Below are positions 12,501 to 27,500 of a stretch of 64,000 nucleotides of DNA, piece after piece. A program made the translations under genes and the position numbers. The stretch's first letter is position 1; every line of letters begins with the position of its first letter. Origin of the DNA: Caprella mutica (lineage: Eukaryota > Arthropoda > Malacostraca > Amphipoda > Caprellidae); the NCBI GenBank assembly GCA_947561585.1, contig CANNZV010000944.1, forward strand, positions 248,001 through 312,000, in the 5' to 3' direction. The notes beneath the pieces are model-generated. The model did not search any database. It worked only from the letters and a program-made list of their open reading frames with translations, and had not been told where the DNA came from.

Positions 12501-15500
12501 TATTTTTAACAGGAAAGTACACTAGTTTGGAATGATACTGATGAAACTAATTATAATATTCATAAGCTCTATCTGTACATATGTCATTGTGAAACACCAT
12601 CTATGTTTCATTTAAAGGCCTCAGAATTCACGAGGCCAAAGAAAATTCCAAGAAAATACTCTAAGATATGGGCTAGAGATATGAGAGTATTTTAGAGATA
12701 AGAGCAAGTGCTGGAGATAAGATACAGAGACGGATGAAGGAAAAACCTTGCAATGAACTTATGAGAAGAACGTGTGGGGTAAGTTACAAGTTGCCGGTCA
12801 CTTTTACATCTTGGATAATATAGCTATTAGTAATAATTTAATTTTTATTGGTATCAATGTAGTACAAATAATTATTATTTAGGTTTATGTGAAGATGTGG
12901 AACTGATTGACAATTCGTAACTTACCCTACTATCAGTTCTAAGGATTTACATACTGTCATTCATTTTTCAGTGTAGTTACTTATTTAATTTGGAAGATAA
13001 TTATTTTCTATTAAAAGTTTAAAACACAAGGATGAAAAATTTTAATGATTAAAAAAAATTGAGACTAAATATTTAATCAACACTTTTATTAATCAGTGTA
13101 AGGATGAGGATATGTGATATAAAAAAATATAAATTGAATGAAGATATGGAAAAATTATTAACCAAGTTTATAAACATTACAAGAACAATTGAATAATAGT
13201 TCCCATCTAAATAATAAATCAATTAAGTCAGAAGTATCACTATTAATTTTCCAATATTAATTTTAATAATATTATCAATATGTTTATTTAGACATCACAG
13301 AGTCTGATAGCTAAACTATTTAACATACCTATAATTACAGGAGTCTTTAAATTACTTTTAATTAAATGGCACCATTGTTCTAAAGGAGAGTTTAGGAGAG
13401 AGCTCAGTATATTATTTAATAATTTATTGTATTCATTATAACTGTTCATGGTGATTGAGAAGAATAAGAATATATAAATATATATGTATGATATTCTACA
13501 CAAAAGACTTTGTTCGTGGAGCCACTTTCCTTTTAATTTGCATCCATGATACCAGCAGGTATCATGGATGCAAATTAAAATGAAAGTTAAATAATAATTA
13601 ATATACTTTTCCAACATGTTTGAAAATGGGGAACTGTCCAAAAACTCGGAATTCACTCTTTGGATTAAAATTATTCTTTCCCCAAAAAAAAAAAAAAACT
13701 AAATGAAGATTCTTCCCATTTGTGACAATCTCACCAATAGAATTAATGTTATTGTAAATAGCTAATGACAAAAAATAAAATATATTTCCTGTTCAATTTC
13801 AATACCATCATTAAATGGCTGGAATGAGAAGGTATTGAAATGCTGTTGGTTGTACATAGAAATACCCACTTTCATTAGTAATCTATAGTACCTTTTTTAA
13901 CAAAGGTTTGTGACTGTAAATGTACACACTAGACCACCAAGGCACCTTGTACACACACTATCTTATCAGTAAACCTCCTATTGCTTATCAGTCTTCACTC
14001 TCAACTAGTACCACAAATTCAGCAAAATAGACATCAGCAAATGGAATAGACACGCATAAATCATTATTAGCTACAATAGAATATTTTGACATTTCTATTT
14101 CATATTTATTTCTATAGTTTCAATTACACTATACTATCAATCACAGATCTAATAAAGTTAGTCAAACAGGGAACTACATTTACACAGGGAAAGTTCCGAG
14201 TTATCGGACAGTTCAACAATTTCGATCACAAAAACTATATATAATAATTAAAATAACAGGTTAAATTATAACTTTAATACAGTTTCTTATATGGTCAAAA
14301 ATGTGAAACCGTACGATAACTCTGAACTTACCCTAAACCACTCAATTAAAAACTAATGATAGCTACATCTCAAAAACAATAAAAGGTTCCCATGGACAGC
14401 TACACAAGCTCTAATACAAACATTGCTTCACAGTTAGAGTAGGGAGATTAAGCAATGGCATCTTCTTCCATCAAGACAATTCAAACAGAACAAACAAATA
14501 GAAGGTATGAATTAGACACACAATGACAGAGATGTTATGTAGCTACAGTGGGGACTGGAGGAGTGAGGAAAAGAATGTGAGACCATTGGCACTGTGATTG
14601 GGAGGAAAATGGAGAGTATTGAGACACTTCTAGGGTATGGAGACACTAACTGGAGACAGTGCTAGGTATGGAGACACTCAACTGGAGACAGTGCTAGGTA
14701 TGGAGACACTCAACTGGAGACAGTGCTAAGGTATGGAGACACTAACTGGAGACATTGCTAGGGTATGGAGACACAACTAGTGACAGTGCTAGGGTATGGA
14801 GACACAACTGGAGACAGTTCTAGGGTATGGAGACACAACTAGTGACAGTGCTAGGGTATGGAGACACAACTGGAGACAGTGCTAGGGTATGGAGACACAA
14901 CTGGAGACAGTTCTAGGGTATGGAGACACAACTAGTGACAGTGCTAGGGTATGGAGACACAACTAGTGACAGTGCTAGGGTATGGAGACACAACTGGAGA
15001 CAGTGCTAGGGTATGGAGACACAACTGGAGACAGTGCTAGGGTATGGAGACACAACTGGAGACAGTGCTAGGGTATGGAGACACAACTAGTGACAGTGCT
15101 AGGGTATGGAGACACAACTATTGACAGTGCTAGGGTATGGAGACACAACTGGAGACAGTGCTAGGGTATGGAGACACAACTGGAGACAGTGCTAGGATAT
15201 GGAGATACTAACTGGAGACAGTGCTAGGGTATGGAGACACAACTGGAGACAGTGCTAGGGTATGGAGACACAACTGGAGACAGTGCTAGGGTATGGAGAC
15301 ACAACTAGTGACAGTGCTAGGGTATGGAGACAGTTCTAGGGTATGGAGAAACAACTAGTGACAGTGCTAGGGTATGGAGACACAACTAGTGACAGTGCTA
15401 GGGTATGGAGACACAACTAGTGACAGTGCTAGGGTATGGAGACACAACTGGAGACAGTGCTAGGGTATGGAGACAGAACTGGAGACAGTGCTAGGGTTTT

Positions 15501-18500
15501 GAGACACAACTAGTGACAGTGCTAGGGTATGGAGACACAACTAGTGACAGTGCTAGGGTATGGAGATACTAACTGGAGACAGTGCTAGGGTATGGAGACA
15601 CAAACTGGAGACAGTGCTAGGGTATGGAGACACAACTAGTGACAGTGCTAGGGTATGGAGACACTAATTGGAGACAGTTCTAGGGTATGGAGATACTAAC
15701 TGGAGACAGTGCTAGGGTATGGAGACACAACCAGTGACAGTGCTAGGGTATGGACACACAACTGGAGACAGTGCTAGGGTATGGACACACAACTGGAGAC
15801 AGTGCTAGGGTATGGAGACACTAACTGGAGACATTGCTAGGGTATGGAGACACTAACTGGAGACATTGCTAGGGTATGGAGACACAACTGGAGACATTGC
15901 TAGGGTATGGAGACACAACTGGAGACAGTGCTAGAGTATGGAGACATTAACTGGAGACAATGCTAGGGTATGGAGACACAACTAGTGACAGTGCTAGGGT
16001 ATGAAGATACTAACTGGAGACAGTGCTAGGGTATGGAGACACAACCAGTGACAGTGCTAGGGTATGGAGACACAACCAGTGACAGTGCTAGGGTATGGAC
16101 ACACAACTGGAGACAGTGCTAGGGTATGGAGACACTAACTGGAGACATTGCTAGGGTATGGAGACACAACTGGAGACAGTGCTAGGGTATGGAGACACAA
16201 CTGGAGACAGTGCTAGGGTATGGAGACACTAACTGGAGACAGTGCTAGGGTATGGAGACACTAACTGGAGACATTGGTAGGATATGGAGACACTAACTGG
16301 AGACAGTGCTAGGGTATGGAGACACTAACTGGAGACATTGCTAGAGTATGAAGACACAAACTGGAGACAGTGCTAGGGTATGGAGACAGTGCTAAGGTAT
16401 GGAGACACTAACTGGAGACAGTGCTAAGGTATGGAGACACTAACTGGAGACAGTGCTAAGGTATGGAGACACTAACTGGAGACATTGGTAGGATATGGAG
16501 ACACTAACTGGAGACAGTGCTAGGGTATGGAGACACTAACTGAAGACATTGCTAGGGTATGGAGACATTAACTGGAGACAGTGCTAGGGTATGGAGACAC
16601 TAACTGAAGACATTGCTAGGGTATGGAGACATTAACTGGAGACAGTGCTAGGGTATGGAGACATTAACTGGAGACAGTGCTAGGGTATGGAGACATTAAC
16701 TGGAGACAGTGCTAGGGTATGGAGACACAACTGGAGACATTGCTAGAGTATGGAGACAGTGCTAGGGTATGGAGACACTAACTGGAGACATTGCTAGAGT
16801 ATGGAGACACAAACTGGAGACAGTGCTAGGGTATGGAGACATTAACTGGAGACAGTGCTAGGGTATGGAGACACTAACTGGAGACATTGCTAGAGTATGG
16901 AGACACAAACTGGAGACAGTGTTAGGGTATGGAGACACTAACTGGAGACATTGCTAGAGTATGGAGACACAAACTGGAGACAGTGCTAGGGTATGGGGAC
17001 ACAACTGGAGACAGTGCTAGGGTATGGAGACATTAACTGGAGACAGTGCTAGGGTGTGGAGACATTAACTGGAGACAGTGCTAGGGTATGGAGACACTAA
17101 CTGGAGACAGTGTTAGGGTATGGAGACACAACTGGAGACAGTGCTAGGGTATGGAGACACTAACTGGAGACAGTGCTAGGGTATGGAGACACTAACTGGA
17201 GACAGTGCTAGGGTATGGAGACACTAACTGGAGACATTGCTAGAGTATGGAGACCCAAACTGGAGACAGTGCTAGGGTATGGAGACACTATTTCCAGACT
17301 TTATCTGCATCGTCGCGAGACACTGCAGATAAAATCTGGAAACACTTCATAATACAAACGTTTTGAGATAAAAAAATTCATATTACAAACGTTTCAGATA
17401 AGAAAGAATACGGCCAGACATAAATACCAAGGATTTTATTACAGAAAAGTGACTTCGCTATGCAGCATCGCTTTAGAAGGACATATTGAAGTGTGACCAT
17501 TATTATTACTAACAGTCTGTTATGATGCTAAATGGTAATTAGATACGTTGCTACTGTAAGAACATGATATTAAATTAATCAGTAGTAGTAAACTACACGG
17601 TGTGAAAATATATAGAAAGAATTAGGTAACTAGTTATTTACTAGTATTCACTATCTATGATACGGAAATCAATGCTATTTTCGTATCCATGATACTGATA
17701 TCAATGTTATTTTCGTATCCATGATACTGATATCACTGTTATTTTCGTATCCATGATACTGATATCACTGTTATTTACGTACCCATGATACGAAAATCAT
17801 TGTTATTTTCGTATCCATTATACGAAAATCATTGTTATTTTTGTATCGATGATACCAATATCAATGTTATTTACGTATCCATGATACTGACTGATATCAA
17901 TGTTATTTTCGTATCCACGATACGGATATCCATGAAATATTCGTATCCATGATGTCTGATAGTATCATGGATACGATATATAACTACCCAAAAGCAGGTA
18001 TAAATGTTATAGTAATTTCTCTATGAAACTTATTACTGTTATACCGTCCAGCCAAACATTACAATTTACAACCAGAACGGGTGTGGTCGTATAGAAATAG
18101 ATGAGTTTAAATGATTTACCAATGTGCAATCGGCAGATAGTACGACCTACACTAAACTGGTCGCTTTAAACGGAGTCAAAATAATTAAGTGTTTTAGAAC
18201 CAGCCGTGTTAAACGACCGTGAACTAAAACTCTTACAAAATTCAGTCAAGTGAAGTAAGGTAAGTTACTTATTATCAATCGGTTTCACATTTTCGTTCCT
18301 ATAGGAAAAAAACAATATAATTATTTCTTTATATTGGTATCCATGATACCAACCATTCAATTTCCAGTGTAGCCATTTGACTTAGAAAATATATTTCTAT
18401 TAAAAGTATAAAATACGAGAATTTTTTCCATAAAACTACGGCTAGAACACACCCTATAGGTCGCTCTGAACGACAAACGGTGTAGCAAATGTAACAAGGG

Positions 18501-21500
18501 GATTATCTGAGTGTTTATTTAGGGCAGGAAACAACGGAAACTGTTTCCTGAGAGATAAACACAGAGAAAACAGGAGACTGTTTTGCATTCAATGAAATGA
18601 GGAGCGGAGAAATTAATGTGGGACAGAGAATTAAATTAATTATATATATAATTTAAATACAATAGCCTAGAGTGAATAGCTACACTAATATTGAATTGTA
18701 TCCGTTATTTGATTTCTAGATAATTGATATAGAAATAAAACAAATAAGGTAGTTACTAGCAAAATAAACAAACAAGTATTTGTAACTAGTGTACTTGCTT
18801 GTTAAGAATAACGTGTTCTCAATAGTATTAGTATTTGTAACTAGTGTAATTGCCCGTTAAGAATAACGTGTTCTCATTAGTATCAATATTTGTAACTATT
18901 GTACTTGCCTGTTAAGAATAACGTGTTCTCAATAGTGTCACTATTTGTAACTAGTGTACTTGCCCGTTAAGAATAACGTGTTCTCAATAGTATCAATATT
19001 TGTAACTAGTGTACTTGCCCGTTAAGAATAACGTGTTCTCAATAGTATCAATATTTGTAACTAGTGTACTTGCCCGTTAAGAATAACGTGTTCTCAATAG
19101 TATCAATATTTGTAACTAGTGTATTTGCCCGTTAAGAATAACGTGTTCTTAATAGTATCAATATTTGTAACTAGTGTACTTGCCCGTTAAGAATAACGTG
19201 TTCTCAATAGTATCAGTATTTGTAACTAGTGTTCTTGCCCGTTAAGAATAACGTGTTCTCAATAGTATCAATATTTGTAACTAGTGTACTTGCCCGTTAA
19301 GAATAACGTGTTCTCAATAGTATCAATATTTGTAACTTTTATTATTTACATCAATAACAATAAAATCATATTAAATCTCTTCGCAATAGGTACCAATTGC
19401 GTATCCGTGCTACGCATTTAGTGTATGAATACAGTGTTTGTTATAATAATTGGGTAGTAATTGCGTATCCAAGATACGTGTCAGCGTATATAATGTTCCC
19501 ATTTAGTGGCCAAATGCAGCGTTTGTTGTAATAACGCTAAAGAGTTCCAATGCGCTCCCAGATATTAAATAAGAGTGAAAGTAAGTGTGGGGCAATTTGG
19601 TTGAGTGTGTGCGAATACCTTGGTATACTCCCACGACAGGTACTATCGGCAACAAAGGGAGGAGAGTCTTTGTGGTGATGGTACACCACTAATTGTGGTG
19701 ATGGTACTGTGGTACACCACAAATAGTGGTGATGGTACACGGCAAATAGTGGTAATGGTACACCACAAATAGTGGCGATGGTACACGGCAAATAGTGGTG
19801 ATAGTACACGGCAAATAGTGGTGATAGTACACGGCAAATAGTGGTGATGGTACACGTCAAATAGTGGTGATGGTACACCACAAATAGTGGTGATGGTACA
19901 CCACAAATAGTGGTGATGGTACACGGCAAATAGTGGTGATGGTACACCACAAATAGTGGTGACGGTACACGGCAAATAGTGGTGATGGTACACCACAAAT
20001 AGTGGTGACGGTACACGGCAAATAGTGGTAATGGTACACCACAAATAGTGGTGATGGTACACGGCAAATAGTGGTAATGGTACACCACAAATAGTGGTGA
20101 CGGTACACGGCAAATAGTGGTAATGGTACACCACAAATAGTGGTAATGGTACACCACAAATAGTGGTGCTGGTACACGGCAAATACTGGTGATGGTATAC
20201 CACAAATAGTGGTGCTGGTACACGGCAAATAGTGGTGCTGGTACACGGCAAATAGTGGTGATGGTACACGGCAAATAGTGGTGATGGTACACCACAAATA
20301 GTGGTGATGGTACACCACAAATAGTGGTGATGGTACACGGCAAATAGTGGTGATGGTACACGGCAAATAGTGGTGATGGTACACGGCAAATAGTGGTGAT
20401 GGTACACGGCAAATAGTGGTGATGGTACACGGCAAATAGTGGTGATGGTACACGGCAAATAGTGGTGATGGTACACCACAAATAGTGGTGATGGTACACG
20501 GCAAATAGTGGTGATGGTACACCACTATTTATGCTTATGGTGGTAGACTCATGCCATGTTTAATTAAGTGCATACCTACCACACATGCTCACCTTATATT
20601 AAATAATTACTCTTTAATTATCTAGAATCCTATCCACACAAAGTTTCAGACAGAATATTTTTCTCGGTACGTTAAGGCCATGCCATTCATTCCATACCGG
20701 AAGCATTGCTCTTTTCCACACTTTCTCCCGGCAAGAAAAGACTCTCGCAACCTTTTATGGGTGACAAAAGACGGGTCATAAGGTCGACTTTGCGTATTGA
20801 AACACAAACGAAAGCGCCTTAGTAGTGCCTCCATCTCCTGAACCGAATGAATTACAAGCACTCGCGTATCAGTGATACGCTCTCGACCAATCAGGAGGCA
20901 GCGCACTCCCACGCACCTTATGACGTCACGCTCACACTTTCTTCTCAGCCAATAGGCTGCTGAGACATCAGGCCTATTATATACTAGCAGAAAAAACGAC
21001 GCGTTTTCACCGCGCAGTTTACACCTATTCAAGTAATCACGGTTGAATTAACGAAAAGGCGGTAGAAACGCCAGTATAGACTGCAAATTTGTGCTCTTCA
21101 TTGAACCGTGATTAATTGAAGAGGCGTAAAATGGACGGTGAAAACGCGGCGTTTAATCTGCTAATATAGATTGTATCTCAGGCTGGCGTGAGTGACGTCA
21201 CAATAACATTCCCTTCTCCTCCAATCACGTCACGTTGATGCAGATCGAGTGCATCGATTGTTTCGGTTACGGTTCAATGGGGCTTTCTTTCAAGATAAAA
21301 TCTTTTGGAGTGGTGTGGGCCAGACATGAAAAGGAATTAGGTTTATGTACAACTTCAGAACACGAAAACTATTCCAATGGAGAGATAGACAGTGTAAATA
21401 TTTACAGTCAGCTTTATTACTGTACACACAACCGGTAATAAAAACTGAAATGGCTTCAGCTATTCATCTTTACAATATACAAACGCTATAAAAGTTAATG

Positions 21501-24500
21501 TTGGAAAAGTAATCAGTGGATGCTGTAAAAGGCAGGGTGGTTACCTACACCTTGAACAAATAACAGAGATACTATGTAAGAGACATAGCTCCTGACTAGG
21601 TAGAACAGGTAGGAACTTACATGGCTAGAAGTCAATTTTCTTGGTTTGGGACAAATGGTCGGTTTACTTTAAATATTCTGAATCATCTTTTTGTAAATTT
21701 GGGTAAGGTGAGTTCTTAATTATCGGTCAGTTCCACATTTTCGGACACGTGAGAAAATACGATATAATAATAATTATATAATTATTATTACATCGTTTTT
21801 TTTTTACGTTTCCGAAAATGTGGAACTGACCGATAATTAAGAACTCACCCTACTTAATAAATTTCTTTAGATTTATTTTTTGTCTGAAGCATATAAATTA
21901 CGCCATTTAATCAGAAGTTCACGAATAAGAAATGCATCAAATAAAGAGAATGCAAGAGTCGGATCTAAAGGATAGAACTGTAGATGGTTATCTTTTCTAT
22001 TGTAGAGGGATAACCTTTACACGGTTGGTTCGCTCGGTCTGTTGTCTTACATACTGAACAAATAGATTCCATTGAAAATAAATATGTAGATGGATGCCAG
22101 GGCGCAGGCAGGATATATTCAATATACTGTACGTATCAGTAACCAATATCTAGTCAAGCAAGAAAACATGTACGCTTATAGAGACCTATCTATGTTCTTT
22201 TATATATAATGCTTAAATGAAAAAATGAGAAGCAACTAATTATATTTTAATAATTTGAAGATAGAGTATTTCGTAGCGATTTATTCATCGAACGGTTCCA
22301 CATTGTCGATCATATGATAAAAATTATAGGATCATTATTTAACTTTTATTTTAATTGGTATCCATGATACCTGCAGGTACCATGGATACAAATTAAACTG
22401 AGGTAAATAATAATTATACATTTTTTGAAAATGTAGAACCGTTCGATAAATCGGAACCTAGTAACCCTAATTTATATTTTTTTCTGCAAACGAGAATACC
22501 AAGAAGAGAGACCGTGACGTCATCACAACAACATCAGTGCGCATGAGCAACACAAAACTCACAACCCCAAGTTAAACCTGTTCGAGTTAGTAGGTTAGTC
22601 GAGATGAATCAATTAGTGGTCTACGTGAAGAACAACATTGTCTCTTAGGACTAAAGCCTGGAACTAACCCACAGTTAGGCATCTTCCAGGAAGAACTATT
22701 AGAGTATAAAAATACATTTTAAAACTAATTTATCTTATTTAATTGTTGACTACTTCGCTAATTATTCGGTATAAATATTTTTTTTAATTAAGAATTCTTA
22801 TTTTTTCATTGATATTTATACGATATATAAAAACGACATAGACTATTAAAGTCACGGAGTTTCAAGTAATTCAAGTGAATTAGTTTATAAAGAATCAATC
22901 TATTCGTTCGGGTGTTGAATAGGATTGTAAATTGAAAAAATATTCAATTGAAAAATGGTTGTAATAAATATAAAAATTTAAAATATATTTCTATTCAAAA
23001 TATTAAATAACTAGCGAAGTAGTCTGAAATTTAATTAAATAAATTAGTTTATAAATGATATATTTTTACATTCTGATTCAATAGTTATTCTTGGAAGATG
23101 TCTAAGTAATAGTGACTATTATTTCGATAATAGTTTTGATGATTTAAATGGCTATCCCTAAAAGGAAGAAGAATGTTGTGGGCTTGCTATTGTTAATTTA
23201 AAGAATAAAATTTCAATGGATTGGGTGTAAAACAAAGAGGATTGATATTTAAAAGGCAATAATATATTTAAAGTATATTGATTAATTTTCAGTTGTTGGA
23301 ATAATCACGGATTTATAATTTATATTGGAATATTTTATCATAATTAAAATATATTTTTAATGGTACTAAAATAATCTTTTGATGATGACATCAAAACTGT
23401 TAAACAGTATAGAAAACAGAAAGGGGATGCAGTTTATCATAAACAAAGAAAAAATACTAACAATATCGAATTGGCTAAGAGAAATGTCATTTCCGAATAA
23501 ATAGAACTCATGATGGAAAATGGAAATGAAAAAATAGAGTACACTGCTAACACAGGAATTGTTATTTCCGATTAAATAGGACTAGTTAGTTAATGGGTAT
23601 TTACAATAAGGCTAGTTATTTATCTACTGGGTATTCACACTAGGTCTGACGCATGCATTGCGAACAGGATGCAGTGAACGTTAGTAACACATAGCAATGA
23701 CCGGAAGTGAAGGCATGACGTCAGCACATATGCTGTACTAACGTTTGTTAAGAGGGGGGGGGGGGGAGGTTAGATAATGTGATAACTTTATAAGGTCAGT
23801 CAAATGTAAGCTATATGGAACAAACGTTAAGACAGTTTGAAGAAACCATTAGACAGATTGAACAAACGTAAGCTATATGAAGAAAACGTTAACACGATTC
23901 GAACAACGTTAGACAGTTTTAACAAACGTTAGACAGTTTTAACAAACGTTAGACAGTTTTAACAAACGTTAGACAGTTTTAACAAACGTTAGACAGTTTT
24001 AACAAACGTTAGACAGTTTTAACAAACGTTAGACAGATTGAACAAACGTAAGCTATATGGAGCAAACATAAAGACAGTTCGAACAAACGTAAGCTATATG
24101 GAGCAAACGTTAAGACAGTTCGAACAAACGTAAGCTATATGAAGAAAACGTTAACACGATTCGAACAACGTTAGACAGTTTTAACAAACGTTAGACAGTT
24201 TTAACAAACGTTAGACAGTTTTAACAAACGTTAGACAGTTTTAACAAACGTTAGACAGTTTTAACAAACGTTAGACAGTTTTAACAAACGTTAGACAGTT
24301 TTAACAAACGTTAGACAGTTTTAACAAACGTTAGACAGTTTGTACAAACCTTAAACAATTTTAACAAACGTTAGACAGTTTTAACAAACGTTAGACAGTT
24401 TTAACAAACGTTAGACAGTTTTAACAAACGTTAGACAGTTTTAACAAACGTTAGACAGTTTTAACAAATGTTAGACAGTTTTAACAATAATAAGACCAAA

Positions 24501-27500
24501 CACACATTTCACAGACAGAAGAAACGTTTCACACAGACTGAACAAACGTTTCACACAAAATTAAAAACGTTTTTCATTTTGTGTGAAACGTTTGTGTGAA
24601 ACAAATTGAACAAATGTTTCACACAGACTGAACAAACGTTCAAACTGAACAAACGTTTCATGCAAGATGCCCTAACCAACGTTTCCGCCGGAAGCACAGA
24701 TGGCTCCAAACGTTAACTGCCTCATCACCAGAAGGCTGTACCGATAGAGTGGGTGTGGAAGAAGGGAGTGGAGCGGTTAAACCCAAAATTAACAAATTCA
24801 GTGAGAAATGAAAATATCTTACAGCTACACTTTACTCTATAGTCTATTTTATTACAAAAAATGAATTATTGATCATTTAAATAAATAATAGATTTAAACA
24901 TACAACACTCGTATCTTAAAACTAATATGCTTAACTGAAATATAAAATAATTCAATTGATATTTAATAAAAATGATTTCTAAACTTAATTCTAAACAAGT
25001 TTCAGAAGCTTCAAAACTGAACATTAGAATGGGAGTGAAAAAGTACAGGGTTGACATGTGGTGGATTAAATAAGCTACAGAGACCACGTGTGAGTCATGA
25101 CTCGTGTGATCAATACACGTGGTGAGTGAGTCACTACTCACTATCGATTGAGTCAACACAGGAGTGGCATTTAAAGCACATAGAAAGTATAACAGCAACA
25201 GGATGCTTGAAAATTAACAATAGTTTGTTACATTTGCATTTCATTTGATTATTTTCTTTATATTTTATCAGTTTGTAGATAAATAAATATATAAATTTGA
25301 ATAGAGATGCTATAAGAGGCATGAAATATTCATTCCTAAAACTGTTTTGGTCAAACTGGTCGCAATATTCGGCTTGTATCATTTAATTACCAACTGTTTT
25401 GGTCGCTATAAATATCTAAGCTGGTCGCAGCAAGCGGCTTCATCTCAATAGGATGCAAGCCATGCGTAGTTACTCAATATATCGACCCCAGTGAACTGCA
25501 TTGCTGTCTGATGCAGTCAATATTATGCAGGTGCTGCTAAATCAATGGTAAGGCACTTCAGTTAGGTATCGGTACTACTGTATAGTAGCTAGTTGTTAAC
25601 AAGCAACTGTGAGAAAGGAGTATGGTATATAGTTGACTGTTAACGAAAAGAATGAATACTGAGCAATGGTTAACAAATATAGGGTTAACAATTAATGGTA
25701 AGAGATAATTGTTAACCATAACCACTAATGGTAAGAAATAATTGTTGACCATAACCGTAAGAAATAATGTTTAACAATTCAAAGTCAACAGTTTGATATT
25801 CTCATTAACAATTCTAATAATCCTCTAAAAGTGACAAACAATTGAACCCAGTTTAACAATACTAACAATTACAAATAATTATTCACAGTTTAAAATTTTC
25901 GTCAACAATTCCCTACTGTTAGCATTAACCATTCGTATCTCCCCCGGTAAGCACCGTCTAACATCTCTTGGCGGGGGGTATTGAATACTAGTTATTTCCA
26001 CCACACAGTGGGGGGTGGAAATAACTGAAACATATGTTATTGGTACATTAAATATATGAGATGTATATTCTTTAGTTCACATTCATATAGTACATATTTG
26101 TATCCATGATACCACTAATAGCAGTAACCACAATGTATCCGTATGTATCCATGATACAACTAAATAGCAGTATCCAAATTGTATCAGTTTGTATCCATGA
26201 TACAACTAAATGGTAGTAACCACAATGTATCCGTATGTATCCATGATACAACTAAATAGCAGTATCCAAATTGTATCATTTTGTATCCATGATACCATTA
26301 AATAGCTGTAACCACAATGTATAAGTCAGTATCCATGATACCACTAAATAGCTGTAACCACAATGTACCCGTTAGTATCCATGATACCACTAAATAGCTG
26401 TAACCACAATGTACCCGTTAGTATCCATGATACCACTAAATAGCTGTAACCACAATGTATAAGTCAGTATCCATGATACCACTAAATAGCTGTAACCACC
26501 ATGTATAAGTCAGTATCCATGATACCACTAAATAGCTGTAACCACAATGTATAAGTTAGTATCCATGATACCACTAAATAGCTGTAACCACAATGTATAA
26601 GTCAGTATCCATGATACCACTAAATAGCTGTAAGCCTGTAACCACAATGTATCCGTCAGTATCCATGATAGCACTAAATAGCTGTAACCACAATGTATAA
26701 GTTAGTATCCATGATACCACTAAATAGCTGTAACCACAATGTATAAGTCAGTATCCATGATACCACTGGTTTAGAAGGTACATCAATTATCCGTACAATC
26801 AGAGGCAATTAAAAAATTAATTAATAAACAATGACTGTTGGTAGATGTTAGTTAATAAAATTGTCAAATATTAATCTAACAGAATAAATTATTTTGCGTA
26901 TATACAAAATAAAATATCAATAGATTTAAGAAAATAAACCAACAGCAGGCCTCTCATCTGCTTGCCAAACTACTGCGCTGAATTGACTTCATGGGACAAT
27001 GATTGATGTCCCTGAATTGACTTCATGTATACATTGACATGAAGCATGTAACCGTTATGCAGTTCATGTCATCACAGTGATGAGGTGCAACATGCATTGC
27101 ATTATTATCTCACCCAATGCAGTGACACACGTACTAACGAACACAGGGTGATGGAACTTAATAGGGTAAGTTCAGAGTTATTGAACGGGGTCACATTATC
27201 GATCATATGAGGAAGCTCTATAATAACGAGTTGAATTATAATTATTATATAGTTTTCATCTGATCGAAAATATGGAACTGTCCGATAACTCAGAACTTAC
27301 CCCTGTAAATAAAATAGAAAAATAACTATGTAAATTAAATAGGAATTATTAGTGTGTTACGTGTAAAACATATACTAATATCAATCATTATTAGTTGCAA
27401 TATTTTCTATATAATTCTTTTTTTATTCTACTGAAGTTATTCCCTATTTTAGTTTCCAATTACTATTCAATTTATTAACATTTTCTATAGTTTTTATAGC

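Noticed and set aside
13288..13656. 122-codon minus-strand ORF
   Set aside because: AT-rich, spans a MITE-derived hairpin, no domain, inside plastin intron 1 without splice support.
19537..20525. Three overlapping minus-strand ORFs of 222-320 codons
   Set aside because: They are pure translation of a 23-bp tandem repeat in all three frames, with no splice sites, domain or start context.
20646..21032. 128-codon minus-strand ORF as a nested gene
   Set aside because: No domain recognised and it overlaps an inverted repeat. Kept only as part of the regulatory-type observation.
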